This document shows, in pieces, positions 17,094 to 25,509 of a stretch of DNA of 51,628 bases. Both the position numbers and the translations under genes were made by a program. Below the pieces are notes generated by a model. It ran no database searches. It was not told where the DNA came from and worked only from the letters and a program-made list of their open reading frames with translations. The stretch's first letter is position 1. Each line of letters begins with the position of its first letter. The DNA is from Myxococcota bacterium. Its GTDB lineage: Bacteria > Myxococcota_A > Polyangia > Fen-1088. The stretch spans positions 1-51,628 of the forward strand of contig JAICYS010000009.1 in the NCBI GenBank assembly GCA_025934105.1. The letters run 5' to 3'.

Positions 17094-18119
17094 TCAGATC
17101 GTCACCAGTGAAAGGCCCCGCCGCTCGCCGCCGGCGGCGTCGTCTCCGGGGCCGATGTCGGCCGACCCGTCGTCCGACGGCGGAGGAAGCTCGCCGGCGC
17201 GGCGGCCGCCGCCCAGGGCGCCGCCGTCGGCGCCGGAGCGCGCCTTCTCGAACGCCGGCGCCAGCCACTCCGCCACGACCGCCAGATCGCGCAGCGACGC
17301 GGCGCCCATGCGCGACACCCCGCGCGCCACCACCACCCCGACGGCGACGTCGTCCACCACGATGGGCGCCGCCAGGTCGCTGTCGGTCGGCCCCGCGCCG
17401 GTGATGTCGACGGCCCGGATCGGCCGGCCGCTGCGTAGCGCCTCGGCCGCCGTGGTGTCGGGGACCTCGGAGCCGCCGGCCGCGTGCCACGCGCCCGCCG
17501 AAGCCAGCGTCGACAGCGGCCGCCCGTCCGACGACGGAACCTCGACGGCCGCCGCCCGGGCCCCCAGCCGCGCCATGATCAGCGTCAGCGCCGCGTCGGC
17601 GGCGGCCGCGCGGTCACCGGTCTCGAGCTTCCGAGCCACGTCCCGCAGGAACGCCAGCGACAGATCCAGCCGGTCGTTGCGCGCGCGCAGGGCCAGCGCC
17701 GCCTGCCGCAGCTCGCCCAGCGCGGCGGCGTCGCGGTTCGACTTGGCCACCACGCCCCGCAGCTTCTCTTCCAGCGCATGGCAGGCGCGGTCGTGCACCG
17801 CCGCGATCCAGCTGACGATCACGGCCGCCCCCAGCGCCCCCAGCTCGGCCGGCGTGGCCAGCGCCTTCAGCGCGAAGGCCGGCGCCGTGCGCCACGGACC
17901 GCCCAGAAACGCCAGCGCCACCCAGGCGACGGGCACGCTGGTCACCAGGCCCCGCACGCCGTAGCGGGCCGACATCGCCAGCACGACCAGCCAGACCGGG
18001 TGCGGGCTCAACTTGCCCAGGCCCAGGTGCGGTCCGCCGGCCGCCACCGCCGTCGCGCCGAGGACGATCGCCGTCCCCGCCGCCGCCTCGATCCACAACC
18101 TCTTGCTAGAGATCTGCAT
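17094..18119 (-). CDS. pelD: PelD-like membrane protein, short, without a GGDEF domain
   Basis: A 341-residue protein with four N-terminal transmembrane segments (residues about 8-110), a coiled coil (HALEEKLRGVVAKSN...LRARNDRL) and a GAF domain (about 160-285: FLRDVARKLETGD, DLAAPIVVDDVAVGVVVARG). It ends in a Gly/Asp-rich tail. Pseudomonas PelD is longer and has, after the GAF, a degenerate GGDEF domain whose RxxD site binds c-di-GMP. That domain is absent here, so the usual switch for Pel synthesis seems to be missing. Start ATG 18119 overlaps the pelB-like stop by 14 bp; an upstream ATG at 18161 is less likely. Confidence 0.82.
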   Translation of the reverse strand: MQISSKRLWIEAAAGTAIVLGATAVAAGGPHLGLGKLSPHPVWLVVLAMSARYGVRGLVTSVPVAWVALAFLGGPWRTAPAFALKALATPAELGALGAAVIVSWIAAVHDRACHALEEKLRGVVAKSNRDAAALGELRQAALALRARNDRLDLSLAFLRDVARKLETGDRAAAADAALTLIMARLGARAAAVEVPSSDGRPLSTLASAGAWHAAGGSEVPDTTAAEALRSGRPIRAVDITGAGPTDSDLAAPIVVDDVAVGVVVARGVSRMGAASLRDLAVVAEWLAPAFEKARSGADGGALGGGRRAGELPPPSDDGSADIGPGDDAAGGERRGLSLVTI

Positions 18120-20076
18120 GGAACGTGACCCATCCGATCTGAAGGGTTCCGGGCAACCCAATCGTGGTTTGGTGGACGATGTCGTACGTGACCAGCAAGC
18201 GCGTCGACCAGGAGGAGGCCCACACCAGCGCCCCGCCCCCCTGTTCCAGCTTCTGGTCCTGCCGGTTGTCGTAGCCGAGGCCCCCGTGAACCTCGAACCC
18301 GAGCCGGCCGCCCGCGATCACCTTGCGAAAGATGAAGCTGCCGTTGTCGATCGACGCGCGCGAGTAGAGCGAGATGCGGCTGTAGAACTCGGGCGGCATG
18401 CTGGCGAACAGCTCGTAGTGGCGGTAGGTCAGCACGCCGGCGTCGTTCAGCGCCGTGCGCCGCACCATGCGCTCGTCGAGCGATTCGCCCCGAACCAGGC
18501 GCCTGCCGTTGGTCCACAAGTTGAAGTCCAGGCCGCCCCAGACCAGCGTCTGGTTGGACGCCGGTGACGCGTCGGCGGCGTTGACGGGGCGCAACGTCAG
18601 GTGACGTTCCTGCACGCCGCCGTCGAACAGGAACAGGCGGTCCTTCGGGAACAGGTAAAGGTGGGCGGTCACACCGGTCATCTTGCCGCCCTCTTCGACG
18701 GTGACCGGCGCGTCGTTCCACTGTTCGTTCAGGTCGCCGTGCACGTTCACCTGGACGTTCTTGCCGATCGGCGAGTCGAGCTCGAGGTCGCCGCCGAAGC
18801 TGCTCTCGCTCTCGGGCCCGTAGACCTGCTGCCCCGCTCCGTCTTCGCCGGAGGCGGTCGCGTACCGCGCGTCGCCGCCCAGCAGCAGCGACGCGCCGGA
18901 GCTGTGGCCGAACATGACGTAGGCGCCGGCGCCGCTCACCGAGCCGCTTTCGCGCAGGGGATTCATGCCGAGCACGACGGAGTGGTTCGTCTTCCAATCC
19001 TCGGCGGCGTCGTGCCAGAACAGGACGCCCACCTGGTGGTGCGAGCCGAAAGGCATCGCGCCGCCGGCCTGGGCGCGCCAGGACCAGGCCTGCGGGTCGG
19101 AGCGCACCTGCCCGCCGCCCGCGACCTCCGGCGTGGTCCGGTAGTGCATGCGATCGTACGAGGTCACCAGCGTCGTGTCGGCCGGGCCGCCGGACGCCGC
19201 GGTCGCGGTCAGCGCGGCGTGATACTCGTGGCTGGCGGCGCGGAAGTTCGCGGCCCGCTCCAGCGCGCGGCCATAGTCCTTCTGATGAAGGGCGGTGGGC
19301 TGGTCCTGGGCCAGGCTGCGGCGGACCTGCAGCTCACCGTCGAGATCCCCGTCTGCTTCCAGCGCCCAGGCCAGCATCTCTCTGGCGCGCACGTTCTTGG
19401 GATCCAGCGACAGGTAGCGTTTGAGGACGCGCGCGCCCCCCTCCCAGTCCTTGTTCATGAGGTGGGCGTCCGCCTGGTTCAGCGCAACCTCTTGGTCGAA
19501 CTTCGGCGGCGGCGGCAGCATCGATTCGTAGATGCGGTCGGCCAGCACGATGTAGCCCTTGCGGGCGTCGATGCGGGCCAGCCACAGCTTCGACGCGCGG
19601 TCGGTCGGGTTGGGCCCAATCTCCAGCTCGGCGATCTGCTGCTCGCTGGCGGCCTCTTCGTCCCGGCCCAGCGTATAGAGCGCCTCGCCCCGCAGGTAGT
19701 GCAGCTCGGGGTCGCGCTCGTGGGCGCCGAAGTGGTGCGCCTTTTCCAGCGCCTCGGCCGCGTACTCGAACCGGCCGGCCGCCTCGGCGGCGCGCGCCGC
19801 GTCGCGCTCGGCCGAAGCGTCGTACGGCAGCAGTTTCAAGATCTGTTCGAATTCGCGGCGCGCCGTCTCCATGTCGCCGCGGGCCAGTGTCTCCGCCGCC
19901 TGCTTTCTAAGCTCCTCGATCCGGTGCGCCTCCTCGGGCGGCAGCGGCTTGTTGCGGGTCAGATCGCGCTCCTGGGCCCAGGCCGTCGACGTCAGCAGCA
20001 GATAAATGACCCCGGCCGCGAAGAGCCTCGAGCCGGTCCGGTCGAAGCAAGTGCGTGAAGGACGCGTGAAAGCCAC
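18106..20076 (-). CDS. pelB: PelB-like TPR and outer-membrane beta-barrel protein
   Basis: A protein of about 656 residues. A signal peptide (LFAAGVIYLLLTSTAWAQ) is followed by tetratricopeptide repeats (about 35-275: ETLARGDMETARREFEQIL, EYAAEALEKAHHFG) and a C-terminal region of alternating strands (about 280-656) ending in a beta-type QIGWVTFHADL. This is the layout of PelB, the Pel exporter: a periplasmic TPR scaffold plus a porin. It is much shorter than the roughly 1200-residue Pseudomonas protein because it has fewer repeats. The start is uncertain (GTG 20076 or TTG 20109). It is first in the pelBDEFG operon. Confidence 0.77.
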   Translation of the reverse strand: MAFTRPSRTCFDRTGSRLFAAGVIYLLLTSTAWAQERDLTRNKPLPPEEAHRIEELRKQAAETLARGDMETARREFEQILKLLPYDASAERDAARAAEAAGRFEYAAEALEKAHHFGAHERDPELHYLRGEALYTLGRDEEAASEQQIAELEIGPNPTDRASKLWLARIDARKGYIVLADRIYESMLPPPPKFDQEVALNQADAHLMNKDWEGGARVLKRYLSLDPKNVRAREMLAWALEADGDLDGELQVRRSLAQDQPTALHQKDYGRALERAANFRAASHEYHAALTATAASGGPADTTLVTSYDRMHYRTTPEVAGGGQVRSDPQAWSWRAQAGGAMPFGSHHQVGVLFWHDAAEDWKTNHSVVLGMNPLRESGSVSGAGAYVMFGHSSGASLLLGGDARYATASGEDGAGQQVYGPESESSFGGDLELDSPIGKNVQVNVHGDLNEQWNDAPVTVEEGGKMTGVTAHLYLFPKDRLFLFDGGVQERHLTLRPVNAADASPASNQTLVWGGLDFNLWTNGRRLVRGESLDERMVRRTALNDAGVLTYRHYELFASMPPEFYSRISLYSRASIDNGSFIFRKVIAGGRLGFEVHGGLGYDNRQDQKLEQGGGALVWASSWSTRLLVTYDIVHQTTIGLPGTLQIGWVTFHADL

Positions 20077-20212
20077 GGGGTCGTCAAGCTGCAACCAGCA
20101 TGCCCGCAACTCGACGGCGCGAGCACAACGACTTGGATACCGCTTCCGGGCGATCTCGCAGTTCGGGCGTCACGGCGCCGTAACGCGCATACGGCTGAGG
20201 GTTACCCGTGGC

Positions 20213-20240
20213 TTGACACCCCAACGGCAGACCCTACGTT
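20213..20240 (+). promoter_or_regulatory. Promoter of the DUF2795 gene
   Basis: TTGACA (20213-20218), a 16-bp spacer and TACGTT (20235-20240), followed by an AT-rich leader and a GGAGG site (20263-20267) before the ATG at 20273. It sits in the divergent region shared with pelB. Confidence 0.55.
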
Positions 20241-20272
20241 GCGTTTGTTTTTACTCATCCACGGAGGCGATC

Positions 20273-20635
20273 ATGCGCAAGTTGCAGCAGGGCGGAATGT
20301 TCGTGTTGGCGATGGCTCTCGCGGTCCCCAGCTTTTTCGCGGCGAGGTCGGCCGTTGCCAAGACGGCGGCCACCAGCAGCGACGAGTCGGCGGGCCAGAA
20401 TCTGTCCAAGGAAGATCAGGAGAAGCTGAAGGAGCACAACAAGCTCCGCAACGAGATCAAGAGGGTGAAGTACCCGGCCGCCAAATCGACCATCGTGTCG
20501 AAGGTTCACGGCATCAAGGCCGACGACAAGAAGTGGTTCGAGCAGACCCTGCCCGACAAGACGTACACCTCGGCCGACGAGGTTTACTCGGCCCTGGGCT
20601 GGGAGACGGCTCCGGCGCCCGCGGCCGCGAAGTAA
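20273..20635 (+). CDS. Small exported DUF2795-like protein
   Basis: A 120-residue protein with a signal peptide (residues 1-29, ending AARSAVAK) and a charged helical stretch (EDQEKLKEHNKLRNEIKR). The C-terminal domain reads YPAAKSTIVSKVHGIKAD, then LPDKTYTSADEVYSALG, which fits DUF2795 (YPATK...LP...Y.S..DV..A.G). DUF2795 proteins are small, usually cytoplasmic, and of unknown role, so the secretion signal is unusual. The gene has a good promoter and ribosome-binding site and lies between the divergent pel operon and the PelA-hydrolase gene. A link to Pel is suggested by position only. Confidence 0.75.
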   Translation: MRKLQQGGMFVLAMALAVPSFFAARSAVAKTAATSSDESAGQNLSKEDQEKLKEHNKLRNEIKRVKYPAAKSTIVSKVHGIKADDKKWFEQTLPDKTYTSADEVYSALGWETAPAPAAAK

Positions 20636-20669
20636 CTTCTCCAACGCCGGGTCGATCGGAACACGGGCG

Positions 20670-21632
20670 TTGTCCAGCAGACAGGAACCCCGGACGGGTT
20701 CCTTGGACGTCGCGCGACGGCTCCGCCGGGCCAGGCCCGGTGCCGTCGCCGGGCGTCACGCCCGCCGAACGCTCTGCGCGTTGTTGCTGGTCATCTGGGG
20801 CGCCGCCTGCGCGCACACACCGGGCGCGGGCGGCGGTTCCTCGGCGCCCGACGGAAAGCTGAAGGACGTCCGGCGCTGGTGGATCCTGATCGGGTCGTCG
20901 CCGGCGTTGGACGCCATCGACTGGCGCAATCACGCGCGCGACACGCAGATGGCGGTGCTGTCGGGCGATCCGCGCATCCCGCTGGCGGATTTGCCGCGCG
21001 ACACGATCCGCCTCGGCTACTTGAGCGTCGGCGAGGCCGATCCGCGCCGCGACTACTGGAACGAGGTGCGCGGCGCTCCCTTCCTGGTCGAACCCGATCC
21101 CTCCTGGCCCGACAACGTGCGGGTCGACCTGCGCGACCCGCAGTGGCAGGCGGTGCTGCTGGATCAAGAGATCCCGCGGCTGCTGGCGCTGGGATTCGAC
21201 GGGCTGATGTTGGACACGATCGACACCGCCCCCTACCTGGAGGCGAAGGACGGCGTCCGGTTCGCGGGCATGCGGGCCGCCCTGCGCGATCTTTTGCGGG
21301 CCATCCACCAGCGCTATCCGAAGGCGCCGCTCATCGCGAACGGCACCGAGGCGCTGGTCGACGCGGCGCCGTTCGTCGACGGCTTCGTGGTCGAGGGGGT
21401 CTTCGCCACCTACGACTTCGGCCGGCGCCTCTATCGCGAGACCACCGCCGACGAGCGGAGCTGGAAGCTGGCCCAGATCGATCAGGCGCTGGCGGTGGCG
21501 AACCGGCCGGTGTTCACGATCGAGTACGCCGACGTGGGCGACGCGGCGCTGTCCGACTGGGCGGCCAGCCAGTCCGAACACCGCGGCTTTCGCCCCTTTG
21601 TCACGGTCAAGGACCTCAATATGCTGCCGTGA
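20670..21632 (+). CDS. Lipoprotein equal to the PelA hydrolase domain
   Basis: A protein of up to 320 residues. An Arg-rich N-region and lipobox (LLLVIWGAAC) precede a TIM-barrel glycoside hydrolase of the PelA N-terminal/endo-alpha-1,4-polygalactosaminidase group: LGYLSVGEADPRRDYW, then LLALGFDGLMLDTIDT, PLIANGTEAL and VVEGVFATYDF, with acidic residues in each expected strand. In Pseudomonas PelA this hydrolase is fused to a deacetylase. Here the hydrolase stands alone as a lipoprotein beside a pel operon that lacks pelA. It probably trims or recycles Pel. The start is uncertain (TTG 20670 or TTG 20703). Confidence 0.83.
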   Translation: MSSRQEPRTGSLDVARRLRRARPGAVAGRHARRTLCALLLVIWGAACAHTPGAGGGSSAPDGKLKDVRRWWILIGSSPALDAIDWRNHARDTQMAVLSGDPRIPLADLPRDTIRLGYLSVGEADPRRDYWNEVRGAPFLVEPDPSWPDNVRVDLRDPQWQAVLLDQEIPRLLALGFDGLMLDTIDTAPYLEAKDGVRFAGMRAALRDLLRAIHQRYPKAPLIANGTEALVDAAPFVDGFVVEGVFATYDFGRRLYRETTADERSWKLAQIDQALAVANRPVFTIEYADVGDAALSDWAASQSEHRGFRPFVTVKDLNMLP

Positions 21633-21661
21633 GCGCGTCGAGCGGCCCCGGTGGTTTCACC

Positions 21662-21691
21662 TTGCTTCTTTCAATTCTTTTTGAATATTTA
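21662..21691 (+). promoter_or_regulatory. Possible promoter of the menaquinone operon
   Basis: A conspicuously AT-rich patch has TTGCTT (21662-21667), 18 bp, then TATTTA (21686-21691). A start about 7-9 bp downstream would fall on or next to the GTG at 21700, so the first gene may be leaderless if that codon is used. Confidence 0.4.
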
Positions 21692-21699
21692 GAAACATC

Positions 21700-22728
21700 G
21701 TGACCGCGGCCAGCTCTATGACGAATATCAGCGCCTTGAACCCCGCGGCGCTCTCCGACTGCAACGGGACGATTTCGTCGGCGGCGGCCCTCGTCGAGGA
21801 CGAGATGCGCGCCGTGGAGGTCCGGCTGGCGGAGCGCATGGAGAGCCCCATCGGCGCCATTCCTCAGGTGGGCGCGCACCTGCTCGGCGCGGGTGGCAAG
21901 CGGCTCCGGCCGCTGCTGGCGGTGCTGGCGTCGCGCGCCACCGACGCGCCCGTCGAGCACGGCATCGCGGTGGGATGCGCGGCCGAGCTGATCCACACCG
22001 CGACGCTGTACCACGACGACGTGGTCGACGACGGGCGGGTGCGGCGCGGCCGTCCCGCGGCGCGCATGGTGTTCGGCAACGGCCTGGTGGTCCTGGTGGG
22101 TGACTTCTGCCTGGCCCGCGCGCTGGAGACGGTGGCCCTGACCGGCTCGCTGACCATGGTGCGCTCGCTGGCCGGCACGGTCACCGAGATGGCGGAGGGC
22201 GAGGTCGCCCAGCTCGAGCGGGCCGGCAATCCGGACGCGTCAGTCGACGAATACTTCCGGGTCATCGATCGCAAGACCGCCTCGCTCATCGCCTGGTGCG
22301 CGCGCGTGGGCGGCTCGATCCCCGAGACCGCCGCCGCGCCCCTGGATCGCTACGGCCGGGCGCTGGGACGCGCCTTCCAGATCGCGGACGACGTGATGGA
22401 CAGCTCGATCGACGAGGCCACGGCCGGCAAGTCGGTCGGCCACGACCTGCAAGAAGGGAAGCTGACCCTGCCGGTGCTGCTGGCCTGCGAGGCCGAGCCG
22501 GCCCTGGCCCGGCGGGTGCGCGAGCATCTGGGTGAACACGGCGTGCCGGCCGGGATCGTGGCCGAGATCCTGGCCGAGGTCCGCGCCACCGGCGGCGTCG
22601 AGCGCGCCCGGAGAAAGGCCGCCGCGCTGGCCGACGAGGCGGTTTCCGCGCTGCAGGCGCTGCCCCCCTCGCGCTACCGCGACGGACTGGCCGCCCTGGC
22701 GCACGCCTCGGTGCACAGGAGCTCGTGA
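21700..22728 (+). CDS. Polyprenyl diphosphate synthase (menaquinone side chain)
   Basis: A 342-residue trans-isoprenyl diphosphate synthase. It has GGKRLRPLL, the first Asp-rich motif in LYHDDVVDD followed by RRGRPA, and the second in FQIADDVMD followed by GKSVGHDLQEGKLTLPVL. It extends farnesyl or geranylgeranyl diphosphate with isopentenyl diphosphate to make the menaquinone tail; chain length (hepta to nona) cannot be read from sequence. The start is GTG 21700 or ATG 21718; neither has a ribosome-binding site. It is first in the operon, and its stop overlaps the UbiD-like start by one base. Confidence 0.93.
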   Translation: MTAASSMTNISALNPAALSDCNGTISSAAALVEDEMRAVEVRLAERMESPIGAIPQVGAHLLGAGGKRLRPLLAVLASRATDAPVEHGIAVGCAAELIHTATLYHDDVVDDGRVRRGRPAARMVFGNGLVVLVGDFCLARALETVALTGSLTMVRSLAGTVTEMAEGEVAQLERAGNPDASVDEYFRVIDRKTASLIAWCARVGGSIPETAAAPLDRYGRALGRAFQIADDVMDSSIDEATAGKSVGHDLQEGKLTLPVLLACEAEPALARRVREHLGEHGVPAGIVAEILAEVRATGGVERARRKAAALADEAVSALQALPPSRYRDGLAALAHASVHRSS

Positions 22729-24218
22729 TGTCGGCGGCTCCCTTGACCGACCCGGGCCCCGCGCCCGCCGTCCCGGCTGCCTGGGACGACCTGCCGGCCT
22801 TCGTGCGCTTCCTGGAGGCGCGCGGCGAGCTGCGCCGCATCTCGCGCGAGATCGACCCGGTGCTGGAAATCTCCGCGCTGGCCCAGCGCGCGGTCCGGGC
22901 CGGCGCCCCCGCGTTGCTGTTCGAGCGCGTGAAGGGCTCGCGGTACCCGCTGCTCATCAACGCCTACGCCACGCGCCGCCGGATGTCGTGGGCGCTGGGC
23001 GTCAACGATCTGGAAGAGCACGCCCGCGCCATCCTGGCGCTGGTGAAGTCGCAGCCGCCCTCCGGCCTTCTCGACAAGGTCCGGATGCTGCCGAAGCTGG
23101 CGCGCGTGGCGACGGCCACCCCCAAGATCGTGCGGCACGCCCCCTGCCAGGAGGTCGTCGAGACCGAGCCGGATCTCGGCAAGCTGCCGGTGCTGACCAC
23201 CTGGCCGGGCGACGGCGGGCCGTATATCACCGCACCGATGGTGATCACGCGCGACCCCGACAAGGGGAGCCGCAACGTGGGCTGCTACCGGATGCAGGTC
23301 TACGACGGCCGCACCACCGGCATGCACTGGCAGCTTCACAAGACCGGACGCCGCCACATGCGCCGCACCAAAGAGCTGGGGCAGCAGCGGATGCCGGTGG
23401 CCGTGGCGCTGGGGGGCGACCCGGTGCTGTTCTACGCCGCCACCGCGCCGCTGCCCGACGGCATCGACGAGTTCCTGTTCGCGGGCTTCTTGCGCCGCAA
23501 GCCCGTCGAGCTGGTCAAGTGCAAGACCATCGACCTCGAAGTGCCCGCCTCGGCGGACTTCGTGCTGGAGGGCTACGTCGACGTCGACGAGCTCCGCCGC
23601 GAGGGGCCGTTCGGCGACCACACCGGCTACTACTCGCTGGCCGACGATTATCCGGTGTTTCACGTCACGGCCGTCACCCGGCGCGAGTCGCCCATCTACG
23701 CGACCACGGTGGTGGGCCCGCCGCCCCAGGAAGACGCCTCGCTGGGCAAGGCCACCGAGCGCCTGTTTCTCCCGCTGCTGCAGATGACCTTTCCCGAGAT
23801 CGCCGACATGAACCTGCCGGTCGAGGGGGTGTTCCACAACCTCTGTCTGGTCTCGATCAAGAAGGAGTACCCGCACCACGCGCGCAAGATCTGCCATTCG
23901 CTGTGGGGCATGGGGCAGATGATGTTCGCCAAGTGCATCGTGGTGGTCGACGACGACGTCGACGTGCAGAACCCGGGCGAGGTGGTCTGGCGCGCGCTCA
24001 ACAACATCGACGCCAAGCGCGACGTCTTCTTCGCCGAGGGACCCATCGACGTGCTGGACCACGCGTCGCAGGCGTTCGGCTTCGGCGGCAAGCTGGGGAT
24101 CGACGCCACCCGCAAGTGGAAGGACGAAGGCTTCACGCGCGAGTGGCCGGAGGTCCTCAAGATGGACCCGGCCGTCGACGCGCGAATGGCGGCGATGGCC
24201 AAGGAGCTGGGGCTGTGA
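22728..24218 (+). CDS. mqnL: UbiD-family decarboxylase (MqnL)
   Basis: A 496-residue UbiD-family prenyl-FMN-dependent decarboxylase: LPVLTTWPGDGGPYITAPMV, NVGCYRMQVYDGRTTGMHWQ and EGPFGDHTGYYS, the last holding the conserved active-site acidic segment. In the futalosine pathway MqnL removes the carboxylate from the prenylated 1,4-dihydroxy-6-naphthoate. The context (MqnE, MqnA-MqnC, MqnX, a UbiA-type transferase and a UbiX homologue in one operon) supports this over a ubiquinone role. ATG 22728 follows AGGAG with 6-bp spacing; GTG 22725 is possible. Confidence 0.9.
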   Translation: MSAAPLTDPGPAPAVPAAWDDLPAFVRFLEARGELRRISREIDPVLEISALAQRAVRAGAPALLFERVKGSRYPLLINAYATRRRMSWALGVNDLEEHARAILALVKSQPPSGLLDKVRMLPKLARVATATPKIVRHAPCQEVVETEPDLGKLPVLTTWPGDGGPYITAPMVITRDPDKGSRNVGCYRMQVYDGRTTGMHWQLHKTGRRHMRRTKELGQQRMPVAVALGGDPVLFYAATAPLPDGIDEFLFAGFLRRKPVELVKCKTIDLEVPASADFVLEGYVDVDELRREGPFGDHTGYYSLADDYPVFHVTAVTRRESPIYATTVVGPPPQEDASLGKATERLFLPLLQMTFPEIADMNLPVEGVFHNLCLVSIKKEYPHHARKICHSLWGMGQMMFAKCIVVVDDDVDVQNPGEVVWRALNNIDAKRDVFFAEGPIDVLDHASQAFGFGGKLGIDATRKWKDEGFTREWPEVLKMDPAVDARMAAMAKELGL

Positions 24219-24928
24219 GCGAGCTGCAACCGTCGCTGGCCGAGAGCGGCGCGGACGTCAAGGGGATGTTTAACCGGGTGGCGCGCCGCTACGACGCCGC
24301 CAACCGGGTCATGTCGGGCGGCATCGACATCGTCTGGCGCAGGAAGGCGATCGCCCGCCTGCTGCAAGACCTGGGCGACACGCCGCGCGTGCTGGACCTG
24401 GGGGCCGGGACGCTCGACGGCGCCATCGAGATCGCGCGCCAGGCGCCGGGCGCCGAGGTGGCCGCCGCCGACTTCGCGCGCGAGATGTTGCGCCGCGGTC
24501 GCCGCAAGATTCCGCGCCGCGCGCACGTCGCGACCCACGCGGCCGACGGACACCAGCTTCCGTACCGGCGCGACGTGTTCGACGCGGCGTTCTCCGCCTT
24601 TTGCGTGCGCAACCTGGCCGATCTGAAGCAGGGGTTGTCCGAGCTGCGCCGGGTGGTGCACCCGGCCGGGCGCGTCGTCATCCTCGAGTTCTTGCGGCCC
24701 GAAAAGCCCCGCTTCTTCTTCGATCGGATCTGGAACGCCCGCGTGTTGCCGGCCATCGGGCGCCTCATCACCGGCGACCGCGCCGCCTACCGGTATTTGC
24801 CCGAATCGATCGCCCGCTTTCGCAGCGCCCCGGAGTTCGCGGAGCTGATGCGCGAGGTCGGGTTCCTGAACGTCGACACCGAGCCGCTGTTTCCGTCGGG
24901 CGTGGCGACCATGGTGGTGGCGTCATGA
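24215..24928 (+). CDS. menG: Demethylmenaquinone methyltransferase (MenG/UbiE)
   Basis: A 237-residue class I SAM methyltransferase of the UbiE/MenG family. It has VKGMFNRVARRYDAANRVMS at the N-terminus, VLDLGAGTLDGA as motif I, FDAAFSAFCVRNLADLKQGL, then RRVVHPAGRVVILEF. It performs the last step, C-methylation of demethylmenaquinone. GTG 24215 follows AAGGAG and overlaps the preceding stop (GTGA). Confidence 0.93.
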   Translation: MSELQPSLAESGADVKGMFNRVARRYDAANRVMSGGIDIVWRRKAIARLLQDLGDTPRVLDLGAGTLDGAIEIARQAPGAEVAAADFAREMLRRGRRKIPRRAHVATHAADGHQLPYRRDVFDAAFSAFCVRNLADLKQGLSELRRVVHPAGRVVILEFLRPEKPRFFFDRIWNARVLPAIGRLITGDRAAYRYLPESIARFRSAPEFAELMREVGFLNVDTEPLFPSGVATMVVAS

Positions 24929-25509
24929 AGCTGGTGGTGGCCGTCGGCGGCGCCTCGGGGTCGCTGTACGCCAAGCGCCTCCTCGACACGCTGGTCCCCC
25001 TGGCGGCGGCCGGGGCAAACCCCCTCGAGGTCGGCCTGGTCTTCAGCCAGTCGGGCAACGAGGTCTGGGCGCACGAGCTCGGCGAAGTGCCGGCCTACCC
25101 GTTCACACGCTACGGCCTGCGCGATTTTCGCGCGCCCTTCGCCTCGGGGTCGGCCGGCTGGGACGCCATGGTGGTCATCCCCTGCTCGACGGGCGGACTG
25201 GCGCGCATCGCGCACGGAATCTCGGACAACCTCATTGGCCGCGCCGCCGACGTGATGCTGAAAGAGCGCCGCAAGCTGGTGCTGGTGGTGCGCGAGACGC
25301 CGCTGTCGGCCATCCACCTGGAGAACATGCTGGCGGTGACCCGCGCCGGCGCGGTGGTGATGCCCGCGACGCCCTCGTTCTATTCGCACCCGACCACCAT
25401 CGAGGCGGTGCTCGACACCGTGATCGGCCGGGTGATGGATCAGCTGGGGCTCCCCAATCGGTTGATGCCGCGCTGGGGGGCCGCAGAGGTCAAAGGAGGA
25501 GCCCGATGA
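24925..25509 (+). CDS. mqnM: UbiX-family flavin prenyltransferase (MqnM)
   Basis: A 194-residue UbiX/Pad1-type enzyme: VAVGGASGSLYAKRLL, the VIPCSTGGLARIAHGISDNL FMN site, then RRKLVLVVRETPLSAIHLEN and PATPSFYSHPTTIEA. It makes prenyl-FMN for the UbiD-like enzyme three genes' worth of sequence upstream, so the decarboxylase and its cofactor maker share the operon. It overlaps both neighbours by four bases (ATGA). Confidence 0.94.
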   Translation: MKLVVAVGGASGSLYAKRLLDTLVPLAAAGANPLEVGLVFSQSGNEVWAHELGEVPAYPFTRYGLRDFRAPFASGSAGWDAMVVIPCSTGGLARIAHGISDNLIGRAADVMLKERRKLVLVVRETPLSAIHLENMLAVTRAGAVVMPATPSFYSHPTTIEAVLDTVIGRVMDQLGLPNRLMPRWGAAEVKGGAR

